A stretch of DNA of 64,000 bases from assembly GCA_964350445.1 (NCBI GenBank), contig CAYGKA010000019.1:1-64000 (forward strand). The letters are read 5' to 3'. A program made the position numbers and the translations under genes. Within the stretch, counting starts at the first letter, position 1. Every line of letters begins with the position of its first letter. Source of the DNA: Hwanghaeella sp964350445 (GTDB lineage Bacteria > Pseudomonadota > Alphaproteobacteria > UBA8366 > Aestuariispiraceae). Under the pieces are notes generated by a model. It had not been told where the DNA came from. It saw only the letters and a program-made list of their open reading frames with translations, and ran no database searches. Below, one piece after another: positions 8,249-16,569 of this stretch.

Positions 8249-10000
8249 TCAGACGAGAACTTTACCTTTGTCGTCGATGGCATTCGCATCGGTTGCCAAA
8301 AGCATGTCGTTATGGGCCGCCCCCGACGGAATCATCGGGAAGCAGTTTTCCGCAGCGTCGACCGCGATATCGGCGATGACCGGGCCGGGATAATCCAGCA
8401 TCTCCTGAATGGTGGCGTCCAGCTCCGACGGTTTGCTCGCCCGGACGCCCTTGCCGCCATAGGCTTCCGCCAATTTGACGAAATCGGGCAGGGCTTCGGA
8501 ATAGCTTTCGGAATACCGGCCGCCATGCAGCAATTCCTGCCATTGGCGGACCATGCCCATGTATTTGTTGTTCAGGATGAAGACCTTGACCGGCAGGCGG
8601 TACTGGATCGCCGTCGACATTTCCTGAATGTTCATCAGGATGGAGGCCTCTCCGGCGATGTCGATGACCAGATCGTCCGGGTGGGCGATCTGCGCGCCGA
8701 TCGCCGCGGGCAGGCCGTAGCCCATTGTACCGAGGCCGCCGGACGTCATCCACTTGTTCGGGCCGTAGAAATTGAAGTGCTGAGCGGCCCACATCTGGTG
8801 CTGCCCGACTTCCGTCGTGATGTATGGATCGCGGTCGCGCGTCATATCGAACAGGCGGCGGATCGCCTGCTGCGGTTTGATCGTCTCGTCATTCGTCGAG
8901 AAATCGAGGCAGTTGATGCTGCGCCATTCGTCGATCTTGCGCCACCAGGCCGCGAGAGCGTCCTGATCGGGCTGGCGCTGACGGCTCTTGTAGACCTTGA
9001 TCATGTCTTCCAGGAAATGGCCGACATCGCCGATGATGCCGAGGTCCACCTGAACATTCTTGTTGATTGAGGACGCGTCGATATCGACATGGATCTTCTT
9101 CGAATTCGGCGAGAAGGCATCCAGCCGCCCGGTGATGCGGTCGTCGAACCGTGCCCCCAGGCACAGCATGACGTCGCAGTCATGCATCGTCCAGTTGGCC
9201 TCGTAAGTGCCATGCATGCCCAACATGCCCAGGAATTGCGGCGCGCTCGCCGGCAATGCCCCAAGGCCCATCAGGGTCAGGGTGGTCGGGAAATTGGTCA
9301 TCCGCACGAATTCGGACAACAGCGTGCTGGCATGCGGGCCGGCATTGATGACGCCGCCGCCCGCATAGATCACCGGGCGTTTCGCGGACAAAAGCATGTC
9401 CACGGTCCGCTCCACCTTGTCGCGGTCCGGCTTCACCTTCGGGCGATAGGTCTTGTGCTGAACGTTTTCCGGGCCGGAATAGGGGCCGGCGGCGAACTGA
9501 ACGTCCTTCGGAATGTCGATCACGACGGGGCCCGGGCGGCCGCTGCGCGCCACGTAGAAGGCCTCGTGCATCGTCTTGGACAGGTTGTTGACGCTCTTCA
9601 CCAGGTAATTGTGCTTGGTGCAGGGACGGGTAATCCCGGTCGTGTCGCATTCCTGGAAGGCGTCGTTGCCGATCAGATGCGTCGGCACCTGGCCGGTCAG
9701 GCAGACGATCGGAATGGAATCCATCAAGGCGTCGGTCAGGCCGGTCACCGCGTTGGTGGCGCCGGGACCGCTGGTCACCAGCACCACGCCCACCTTGCCG
9801 GTGGAGCGTGCATAGCCTTCGGCCGCATGGACCGCGCCTTGCTCATGGCGCACCAGAACGTGGCGAATCTTGTTCTGCTTGAAGATCTCATCATAGATCG
9901 GAAGGACCGCGCCGCCCGGATAGCCGAATACGACATCTACACCCTGATCCACCAAGGATTTGATGATGATCTGGGCACCGCTCATCGACATCGTACTCAT
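8249..10000 (-). CDS. ilvB: Acetolactate synthase large (catalytic) subunit
   Basis: 583 residues. TPP-dependent enzyme that condenses pyruvate with pyruvate or 2-oxobutyrate, the first shared step of branched-chain amino acid synthesis. The TPP-activating glutamate is E53 in RHEQGAVHAAEGYAR, and the FAD/TPP central domain is normal. The thiamine/Mg motif is unusual: G450-E-A-S...N477-N478 instead of G-D-G/A-S, an Asp-to-Glu change in the metal ligand position. An AAGGA site sits 9 bases before the ATG. First gene of ilvBNC, with a promoter candidate at 10132-10160. Confidence 0.97.
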   Translation of the reverse strand: MSTMSMSGAQIIIKSLVDQGVDVVFGYPGGAVLPIYDEIFKQNKIRHVLVRHEQGAVHAAEGYARSTGKVGVVLVTSGPGATNAVTGLTDALMDSIPIVCLTGQVPTHLIGNDAFQECDTTGITRPCTKHNYLVKSVNNLSKTMHEAFYVARSGRPGPVVIDIPKDVQFAAGPYSGPENVQHKTYRPKVKPDRDKVERTVDMLLSAKRPVIYAGGGVINAGPHASTLLSEFVRMTNFPTTLTLMGLGALPASAPQFLGMLGMHGTYEANWTMHDCDVMLCLGARFDDRITGRLDAFSPNSKKIHVDIDASSINKNVQVDLGIIGDVGHFLEDMIKVYKSRQRQPDQDALAAWWRKIDEWRSINCLDFSTNDETIKPQQAIRRLFDMTRDRDPYITTEVGQHQMWAAQHFNFYGPNKWMTSGGLGTMGYGLPAAIGAQIAHPDDLVIDIAGEASILMNIQEMSTAIQYRLPVKVFILNNKYMGMVRQWQELLHGGRYSESYSEALPDFVKLAEAYGGKGVRASKPSELDATIQEMLDYPGPVIADIAVDAAENCFPMIPSGAAHNDMLLATDANAIDDKGKVLV

Positions 10001-10131
10001 AACTAGGTTCCTTGTGTCTTTTCAGTCTTCCCCGGCGGCGATGCCAAGCACGGCGCCGCTTCCGGCACCGACCGCTTCAAGCAAATTGCAGCCGAGATAT
10101 GAAACACGGGCCCTCCAGCCCGCGCGGGCGC

Positions 10132-10160
10132 ACCATATTGGCCGTGTTTTAGCTGGTCAA
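10132..10160 (-). promoter_or_regulatory. Candidate sigma-70 promoter for ilvBNC
   Basis: On the minus strand TTGACC (10155-10160), a 17-base spacer and TATGGT (10132-10137). The -35 box overlaps the last codons of miaA. It predicts a 5' untranslated region of about 125 bases before ilvB. That region has a GCCCGCGCGGGC palindrome and a GCGGCG/CGCCGC hairpin but no leader peptide rich in Ile, Val or Leu. Confidence 0.55.
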
Positions 10161-11099
10161 CCCGTTTTCACGAATAAATGCAAAAAAAGACGACCATAAA
10201 CTTTCCGAATATTTCTTATTTTCACTAAATTCGATAATAATCTGACTTTTGAGCCAGGTATGCTGCCTTTTTGCATAGCGGCGGCTCTTTGTCGCGGCCA
10301 TTGTCACCGCGTCGGGCAAAGCCATATCACCGTGCAAATAGGCGCGCAGTTCAGGCACGCCCAAGGCTTTCATGGCCGGCAATTTGGGGTCCAACCGCCG
10401 TTCGTCCAGGCGACGAACCTCGTCCAACGCTCCCAGATCGACCATCCGTTCGAACCGCGTGTTGATGCCCGCATACAACGCGTCGCGGGGCGGTAAAAGC
10501 GCGACGGTGAGAAAACGAAGATCAGCCGGTGGACCATCCGGAGTTTGGTCCTGCCAAACGGCGAGGCTCTTTCCGGTGGCGGTGACGACTTCCAGGGCCC
10601 GGCAGATGCGCTGGCTGTCCGTTGCGTGCAGGCGGGACGCCATGACGGGGTCCCGGTCGGCCAGCAACGCATGCATCGCCGCCGGGCCTTCCCGATCGCA
10701 ACGGGCCCGGATATCTGTTCGAACGTTTTCGGGAATATCCGGCATCGGCGAAAGCCCCTGCATCAGGGCTTTCAAATACAGACCGGTACCGCCGCACACG
10801 ATCGGCAAGCGCCCGGCATCATGGGCGGCCTGGATTTCCACAATGGCCATGTCCCGCCAGCGGGCGGCCGAACAGACCTCCGCCGCGTCGAGAACGCCAT
10901 AAAGTCGGTGCGGTGCGGCGGCCTCATCCGCCTCGGAGGGACGCGCGGTTATGATACGCAAATCCGCATAGACCTGCATCGAATCCGCGTTGATTACCGT
11001 GCCGGGGCATTCCTGTGCGGTGCGCAGCGCCAGGGCGGATTTTCCCGATGCCGTCGGGCCCGCAATGACGAGGACCGGCCGCGGGGCGTTTTCCGTCAC
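10149..11099 (-). CDS. miaA: tRNA dimethylallyltransferase
   Basis: 316 residues. Adds a dimethylallyl group to N6 of A37 in tRNAs reading UNN codons. The P-loop GPTASGKSAL is at residues 14-23, followed by the INADSMQVY substrate motif and the VCGGTGLYLKALMQG signature near 100. The C-terminal end (IIIEFSENKKYSESLWSSFFAFIRENGLTS) is a divergent, AT-richer tail after the usual KRQHTW motif. The gene runs from just below the ytoQ-like gene to the ilvB promoter. Confidence 0.95.
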   Translation of the reverse strand: MTENAPRPVLVIAGPTASGKSALALRTAQECPGTVINADSMQVYADLRIITARPSEADEAAAPHRLYGVLDAAEVCSAARWRDMAIVEIQAAHDAGRLPIVCGGTGLYLKALMQGLSPMPDIPENVRTDIRARCDREGPAAMHALLADRDPVMASRLHATDSQRICRALEVVTATGKSLAVWQDQTPDGPPADLRFLTVALLPPRDALYAGINTRFERMVDLGALDEVRRLDERRLDPKLPAMKALGVPELRAYLHGDMALPDAVTMAATKSRRYAKRQHTWLKSQIIIEFSENKKYSESLWSSFFAFIRENGLTS

Positions 11100-11121
11100 G
11101 ATGGGCCCCCCGCCGCCAAAT

Positions 11122-11595
11122 TCAGCCGGCGGCCCGGTTCAGGACGCCGGTCGTCACATACTGAAGTGTCCGGACGACCTGTTCCGGCGTCCGGGCAACG
11201 GCTTGGGCGCCGCCGTCTACTTCCTTCAGGGCGTGATTGATCGCTTCGTCATGCAGCGTGATATACGGCGTGCCGAGCGCGGCGCAGATGCCGGCGTCAT
11301 AGGCCGCATTCCATTGCTTGTACTTGTCGCCGAAACGGATCACGGCGCAGTCGGCCTGTTCGATCAGTGTCCGCGTGCGGATCGCGTTCATTCGGCTGCC
11401 CATCTGGTCTTTCCAGAAATCGTTCGGCGCATCCCCCATGATGGCGACGCCGCAATCGTCGCTGTCTTCATGGATCGTGACCGGAGAGACGAAATGGATC
11501 GGCAGGCCCAGGGCTTTTGTTCCTTTTTCGATTTGCTCGCGCCAATCGGTGTGGATCTCGCCGGAAAGGTAAACGGTCCATTCTACGTCGGACAT
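11122..11595 (-). CDS. YtoQ family protein
   Basis: 157 residues from the ATG at 11595, which has a GGGAG site about 7 bases upstream; a longer open frame upstream is antisense to serB and is not real. The sequence (VYLSGEIHTDWREQI, DAPNDFWKDQMGSRMNAIRT, KYKQWNAAYDAGICAALGTPYITLHD) matches the YtoQ family, a small conserved family with a nucleoside 2-deoxyribosyltransferase-like look. The exact reaction is unknown to me. It lies 22 bases upstream of miaA and may share its transcript. Confidence 0.85.
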   Translation of the reverse strand: MSDVEWTVYLSGEIHTDWREQIEKGTKALGLPIHFVSPVTIHEDSDDCGVAIMGDAPNDFWKDQMGSRMNAIRTRTLIEQADCAVIRFGDKYKQWNAAYDAGICAALGTPYITLHDEAINHALKEVDGGAQAVARTPEQVVRTLQYVTTGVLNRAAG

Positions 11596-11766
11596 GATCG
11601 GATCTCCCTCAATACTGTTTTGCGTCGGTTCCAGCATGGTCATAGCCGACCGAACCCCGCTTGGCCAACCGGTTGCGGGCGCAAGTTCCATTGACCTTCG
11701 CCGAAAGCGCACCCGGCAGCCCGCTCTTCGCTTGCAGGATCCGGACGGCCTGGGTACAGGACGGCC

Positions 11767-12654
11767 ATGAACGCATTTATGACTCTGGTCGCCCCGTCGT
11801 CCCGCCCGTTGACCGAAGCCGACCTGTCCAAGGCGCAGGCCGCTTTGGCGGCTGCCGGCGCTGTCACGGATTTCCCCATTTGGCTGGAAGCCGGCAAGGC
11901 CGTCGACATTCCATTCGATGCCCCGGACCCGGCCGGTCTTCGCGCGAAGCTGTCCTTCGACGGTTTGGACTGGGCCGTAACCTATCAGGGCAGGCGCCGA
12001 AAGGCCGTGCTGGTGGCCGACATGGATTCCACCATGATCGAGATCGAGACCCTGGACACACTGGCGGCGGAGCTTGGCCTGGGCGACGCGGTGGCGGAGA
12101 TCACCAACCGGTCGATGAATGGGGAACTGGATTTCGCCTCGGCCTTGCGGGAACGCGTGGCGATGCTGGCGGGGTATCCGTCGGCACATGCCATCCAAAC
12201 GGTCATGGACCGGGTGACCTATACGCCGGGCGGCAAGGTCGCCGTGGCGACGATGCGCGGCAATGGCGCCTATTGCGCCTTGGTTTCCGGCGGTTTCACC
12301 TTCACGACCGAAACCGTCCATGCGGCGCTGGGCTTTCACGAACATCGCGCCAATGTGCTGGAAATCGCCGACGGCAAACTGACCGGGACGGTCGCGGAGC
12401 CGATTGTTGCCCGCGATACCAAGCTGATCACGGTGCGGGAAATGTGCGGGAAGCAGGGCGTCGGCCTGGAGGACGCCTGCACGGTCGGGGATGGCGCCAA
12501 CGACCTGGACATGTTGCGGGCGACCGGCCTGGGCGTCGCCTATTACGGCAAGCCTGTCGTGCGCGCAGCGGCTTCGTTCCGGATCGACCATACGGATCTT
12601 TCCACACTGCTTTTCTATCAGGGATACAGTCGGGACGAGTTTCTGGGGGGGTGA
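11767..12654 (+). CDS. serB: Phosphoserine phosphatase
   Basis: 295 residues. HAD-superfamily enzyme that makes serine from phosphoserine, the last step of serine synthesis. HAD motif I is DMDSTMIE (near residue 85), motif II is around SGGFTF, and the motif III/IV region is VGDGANDLDML (near 240). An N-terminal part of about 75 residues precedes the HAD core, typical of SerB with an ACT-like extension. The gene is divergent from the ytoQ-like gene. Confidence 0.96.
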   Translation: MNAFMTLVAPSSRPLTEADLSKAQAALAAAGAVTDFPIWLEAGKAVDIPFDAPDPAGLRAKLSFDGLDWAVTYQGRRRKAVLVADMDSTMIEIETLDTLAAELGLGDAVAEITNRSMNGELDFASALRERVAMLAGYPSAHAIQTVMDRVTYTPGGKVAVATMRGNGAYCALVSGGFTFTTETVHAALGFHEHRANVLEIADGKLTGTVAEPIVARDTKLITVREMCGKQGVGLEDACTVGDGANDLDMLRATGLGVAYYGKPVVRAAASFRIDHTDLSTLLFYQGYSRDEFLGG

Positions 12655-12726
12655 CCCCTTCCCCGTCCGCCGCCTTCTGTCTACTCTCCCACCCCTAAGA
12701 AACACTCAATGAGGGGAGACGCGGAC

Positions 12727-13527
12727 ATGGAAGGCGATGCCACAGTAAACGGCGTGCGGCTGCACTATCGGATCGATGGTCCGGATGACGGGGTACCGCT
12801 GGTATTCTGCAATTCGCTGGCGACGGATCTCCATATGTGGGACGAGCAGATCCCAGCACTGTCCGACAAATACCGCATCCTGCGTTACGACCGGCGCGGA
12901 CATGGCCAGAGCGAAGCCAAGGACGAGCCGATCGAAATCAAGTCCCTGGCCGACGACGTGGTCGCGCTTGCCGGTGAACTGGGATTTCAGGGCGGTCACT
13001 TCTGCGGGTTGTCCATCGGCGGCATGACCGGACAAGCCATCGGCATCTATCATCCCAATGCCTTCAAGTCGTTGGCGGTCTGTGCGACCAGCAGCGCGAT
13101 CCCGAAAGAGATGCATCAGACCTGGATCGACCGCATCGCGACCGTGAAGGAACACGGGATGGGGGTGATGGGCGACGTCACCGTGCAGCGTTGGTTCACA
13201 GCGGATTGGATTGCCGCCAACCCGGCCCGGGTGGCGGAAGTTCGCGCCATGATCGTGAACACCTCCGTCGTCGGGTATTCGCGGTGCTGCGAGGCGATCT
13301 CACAGCTCGACTACACAAGCCAACTGGGCGGCATCAAAACGCCGACCATCATTATTCCGGGCGAGGTCGACCCCGCCTTGCCGCCGGCCATGTCCGATAC
13401 CATCCACAAGAACCTGCCGGGCTCGCGTTTGGAGACCGTGATGGGCGCCGCCCATCTGTGCAATGTTCAGGACCCGGATCAGTTCAACGGCATTCTGCGG
13501 CGTTGGCTGGATGAACAATCAGCCTGA
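12727..13527 (+). CDS. Alpha/beta hydrolase, 3-oxoadipate enol-lactonase-like
   Basis: 266 residues. Alpha/beta hydrolase fold: oxyanion-hole region LVFCNSLATDLHMWD, nucleophile elbow GLSIGG (Ser near residue 97), acid region IPGEVDPALPP and catalytic His in GAAHLCNVQDP. Overall it resembles PcaD-type enol-lactonases, which act in the beta-ketoadipate pathway, but no other pca gene is nearby, so the substrate is uncertain. I start it at ATG 12727 because GAGGGGAGA lies about 8 bases upstream; an ATG at 12709 precedes this site. Confidence 0.8.
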   Translation: MEGDATVNGVRLHYRIDGPDDGVPLVFCNSLATDLHMWDEQIPALSDKYRILRYDRRGHGQSEAKDEPIEIKSLADDVVALAGELGFQGGHFCGLSIGGMTGQAIGIYHPNAFKSLAVCATSSAIPKEMHQTWIDRIATVKEHGMGVMGDVTVQRWFTADWIAANPARVAEVRAMIVNTSVVGYSRCCEAISQLDYTSQLGGIKTPTIIIPGEVDPALPPAMSDTIHKNLPGSRLETVMGAAHLCNVQDPDQFNGILRRWLDEQSA

Positions 13528-13556
13528 CCCGGTGAAACGGATCGTTAGATAAACAA

Positions 13557-13584
13557 AAAAGCCCCGGCCTAGGCCGGGGCTTTT
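13557..13584. terminator. Bidirectional Rho-independent terminator
   Basis: Perfect 28-base palindrome: AAAAGCCCCGGCCT and its complement AGGCCGGGGCTTTT, preceded by an A-run and followed by T. It lies between the convergent hydrolase gene and degP and can serve both. Confidence 0.95.
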
Positions 13585-13629
13585 CGGTTCATGTCACGAC
13601 GCCGCGCCGCTGGGCGGTCGGCCGTTCGA

Positions 13630-15123
13630 TCAGCCTTGGTTGAACTTGACCACCACGAAGCGGAGAGAACCGTCCTGGTTGACGAACATCAGGACGGATT
13701 TCTTGCCTTGCTTCTTGGCCGCTTCGACCTGTTTGGCGATATCGTCCGGGGAGGAAACCTTCTCCTGATTGACCTCGACAACCACGTTGCCGGGGCGGAT
13801 CTGCTTCTCCGCGGCATCGCTGCTGGGATCGACCTGGGTGACGACGACGCCCTCCACGTCTTCGGCCAACCCGAATTCCTTGCGGACCGCGTCACCGATC
13901 GGCGCCAAGGCGATACCGAGCGATTCCAACGTCCGTGGGGTTTCCTGGTCCTGCGGCTGCGGTGCGCCGCGAAGCGAGGCGAGGTCAACCTTTTCCAACT
14001 GGCCGAGTTCGACGTTCAGCGCAACTTTCTCGCCGCCGCGCCAAACTTCGACCGGGACGACGTCGCCAACCGATGCGTCGGCAACCATCCGCGGCAAGCG
14101 CCTGGAATTCGGCACTTTCTCACCGTTGAAGGTGGCGATGACGTCGCCTGTCTTGATCCCGGCCGATGCGGCGGGGCTGTCTTCATGCACGGTCGAGACC
14201 AGGGCTCCCGATGCTTCCGGAAGGCCGAGGCTGCTGGCGATTTCGTCGGTAACCTGTTGAATCGTGACGCCAAGCCAGCCGCGGCGGGTCGTGCCGTATT
14301 CACGCAACTGCGTGATGACCTTGCCCGCCAGATTGGACGGAATGGCGAAACCGATCCCGATTGAACCGCCATTGGGCGAGTAGATGGCGGTGTTGATGCC
14401 GATCACTTCGCCTTCCATGTTGAACAAGGGGCCACCGGAGTTGCCCTTGTTGATCGGCGCATCGGTCTGGATGTAGTTGTCGTACGGACCGGAATTGATG
14501 TCCCGACCGCGGGCCGACACGATCCCGGCGGTAACCGTTCCGCCGAAGCCGAGCGGGTTGCCGATCGCGATGACCCAGTCACCGACACGTTCCGCATCGG
14601 AGTCCCCGAATGAAACCGCCGGCAGCGGGTTCTTCGGACTGACCTTCAGCAGGGCGATATCGGTCTTGTCGTCGATGCCAACGATCTCCGCTTCCAGTTC
14701 CGTGTCGTCGTGAAGGACCACGAAGATTTCTTCGGCATCCTTGACCACGTGGTTGTTCGTCACGATGAAGCCGGTGGAGTCGATGATGAACCCGGAACCC
14801 AGGGACGTCGCCCGGCGGCGTTGTTCGGGCTGTCCTTCCCGGAAGCGCTCGAAAAATTCTTCAAGGCCGGGGGGAAGATTGAATTCCGGCCCGGCATGGA
14901 CGCCTGCCTGTACGGAGGCCGTGGTGCGGATGTTGACCACTGCCGGCAGTAATTTCTCCGCGAGGTCGGCGAAGCTGTCGGGCGCACCTCTCGCTGCGGC
15001 GGAGCCTGCGCCGGCAATCGCCAATCCTGCCGCCACGAAGGTGACGGCGAACATGCCGACCGCCATAGAGACGGCCTTTGCCCGCGCTGGGGCGAGGATA
15101 TGCTTCACTTTGGCCGAATACAC
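13630..15123 (-). CDS. degP: Periplasmic serine protease Do (DegP/DegQ family)
   Basis: 497 residues. HtrA-type protease/chaperone for misfolded envelope proteins. A signal or anchor hydrophobic segment lies at about 17-45 with a possible AAA/RGA cleavage site. The trypsin-like domain has the complete triad H125 (TNNHVV), D155 (KTDIALL) and S229 (GNSGGP). Two PDZ domains follow (about 280-375 and 400-490). Translation starts at a GTG with a strong AAAGGAGG site. It is encoded downstream of hflK-hflC-DUF2065, an association common in proteobacteria. Confidence 0.96.
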   Translation of the reverse strand: MYSAKVKHILAPARAKAVSMAVGMFAVTFVAAGLAIAGAGSAAARGAPDSFADLAEKLLPAVVNIRTTASVQAGVHAGPEFNLPPGLEEFFERFREGQPEQRRRATSLGSGFIIDSTGFIVTNNHVVKDAEEIFVVLHDDTELEAEIVGIDDKTDIALLKVSPKNPLPAVSFGDSDAERVGDWVIAIGNPLGFGGTVTAGIVSARGRDINSGPYDNYIQTDAPINKGNSGGPLFNMEGEVIGINTAIYSPNGGSIGIGFAIPSNLAGKVITQLREYGTTRRGWLGVTIQQVTDEIASSLGLPEASGALVSTVHEDSPAASAGIKTGDVIATFNGEKVPNSRRLPRMVADASVGDVVPVEVWRGGEKVALNVELGQLEKVDLASLRGAPQPQDQETPRTLESLGIALAPIGDAVRKEFGLAEDVEGVVVTQVDPSSDAAEKQIRPGNVVVEVNQEKVSSPDDIAKQVEAAKKQGKKSVLMFVNQDGSLRFVVVKFNQG

Positions 15124-15450
15124 GGTTGTCCTCCTTTGAAGAGATCAAGCGGACACCCTAACGGATTTCCGCGATCTGTTGAAATCACGACCCGGTGGAC
15201 AGACGCACCCCAGAAACGGATGTCATACGACGGCCCACTAAAATTTCCTCGGTAATAAGGTTCACCAACCGATGTGGGGCGATACGCGTGGAACGCAATG
15301 CCGGATTGAGAGATTCCATAATGTTGCCCTAACTGTGGCAAAAATATGGCGCAAAGGAAACGCCGGCGGTGTGCTTTCGTCGCCAAGCGGATGTGGTCGC
15401 GCCGACTGACCGCAAAAGAGAAAATTTGGAGATATCGGGGGCGGGGCGGG
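15124..15450. other. Intergenic region between degP and the DUF2065 gene
   Basis: About 330 bases with no gene I can support on either strand. It must hold the degP promoter unless degP is read through from hflC. I looked for sigma-E and sigma-32 style boxes and found nothing convincing. Confidence 0.6.
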
Positions 15451-15648
15451 TCACCGCCGCGCAAGCCAAACCAGGAATACGCCGACCGCGACCGCGATGG
15501 CGCCGGCCCGGCGCAAAAGCGCCGGGTCCGATTCCAGTATCTTCTTCATGGCCTGCCGCATCGAGTCCGGTGCGGCGGCGTAGAGCAATCCTTCGAGCAC
15601 CAGCACGAGCCCGATGGCTGTCAGGAAAGCGGTTGGGAAATCTTCCAT
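15451..15648 (-). CDS. DUF2065 family small membrane protein
   Basis: 65 residues with two hydrophobic helices (about 6-25 and 46-62) separated by a short segment RQAMKKILESDPALLRRAG. This pattern and its place after hflC match the DUF2065 family, often linked to hflKC. Function is unknown; a role near the FtsH-HflKC complex is inference from context. It starts 18 bases after the hflC stop. Confidence 0.9.
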   Translation of the reverse strand: MEDFPTAFLTAIGLVLVLEGLLYAAAPDSMRQAMKKILESDPALLRRAGAIAVAVGVFLVWLARR

Positions 15649-15666
15649 GCCGCCGTGACGCCGGGT

Positions 15667-16554
15667 CTAGTCGTTGCTCAGTTCCCGCGTACCGCTCTCG
15701 TTCTTGAAATAGCGGAAGAAATCGCCGGTAGGCGGGCCGACATAGGTCGTCGAGTCAGAGCCCAGACCGCGTTCCATGGCTTGCATGGAGCGCCAGAAAT
15801 CAAAGAACTCACGGTCCTTGGTATAGGCTTCGTTGTAGATTGCCTGGGCTTGGGCGTCGCCTTCACCGCGCAGGATTTCAGCAGTCTTGCGGGCTTCAGC
15901 CAGAATGATGCGCTGCTGCCGGTCGGCGTTCGCCCGGATCGTGCGGGATTCCTTGTCGCCCTCGGCCCGGAACTTACGGGCTTCCTGCTCACGCTGGGTT
16001 TGCATCCGGCGGAAGACGGCCTGGCTGTTCTCGGACGGCAGATCGACTCGCTTCATGCGGACATCGACGATCTCAATCCCGAATTCACGCGCGTTGTCCG
16101 TGGCGATCGAGGTGCTTTTCCGCATAAGCGACGCGCGTTCCTTGGTCAGAATTTCCGACAGGGGAACGTCACCCAACACTTGGCGGAGCGATGAGTTGAT
16201 GACGTTTGGAAGACGCGCTTCCATGCCAACGACAGTGCCCACCGTCTGGAAGAACCGCAGCGGATCGACGATCCGGTAGCGGGCGAAAGCATCGACGATC
16301 AACTGTTTCTGGTCGACGGTCGGGATTTCCTGTGCCGCACCGTCGAAGCTGAGCAGCCGTTTGTCGAAATAGGTCGCCGTGTCGATGAATGGAATTTTCA
16401 CATTCAAGCCGGGGTCGGTGATCACCCGTGTCGGTTCCCCGAAACGCCGAACGAGAACCTGTTCGGTCTCGCTGACCGTGAAGAAGGCGGATGACCCGAT
16501 CACGAAGGCAACGGCCAGGATAACGAGGGAGACTACAAATCCAGTGTTTTTCAT
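15667..16554 (-). CDS. hflC: HflC, SPFH-domain modulator of FtsH protease
   Basis: 295 residues. One N-terminal membrane helix (about 5-25) followed by a periplasmic SPFH/Band-7 domain with FTVSETEQVLVRRFGEP and FGIEIVDVRMKRVDLP motifs and an Arg/Ala/Glu-rich coiled-coil region (about 190-250). HflC pairs with HflK to form a large cage around FtsH. The end is slightly extended compared with the enterobacterial protein. Start lies 15 bases after the hflK stop. Confidence 0.95.
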   Translation of the reverse strand: MKNTGFVVSLVILAVAFVIGSSAFFTVSETEQVLVRRFGEPTRVITDPGLNVKIPFIDTATYFDKRLLSFDGAAQEIPTVDQKQLIVDAFARYRIVDPLRFFQTVGTVVGMEARLPNVINSSLRQVLGDVPLSEILTKERASLMRKSTSIATDNAREFGIEIVDVRMKRVDLPSENSQAVFRRMQTQREQEARKFRAEGDKESRTIRANADRQQRIILAEARKTAEILRGEGDAQAQAIYNEAYTKDREFFDFWRSMQAMERGLGSDSTTYVGPPTGDFFRYFKNESGTRELSND

Positions 16555-16569
16555 TGGTCCATTCCTCCC

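Noticed and set aside
10001..10148. Attenuator peptide before ilvB
   Set aside because: Frames here have few Ile, Val or Leu codons, and the best one begins at the -10 box of the candidate promoter, so it would not be transcribed.
12709..12726. Earlier ATG for the alpha/beta hydrolase
   Set aside because: It lies before the GAGGGGAGA ribosome site, which is correctly spaced for ATG 12727.
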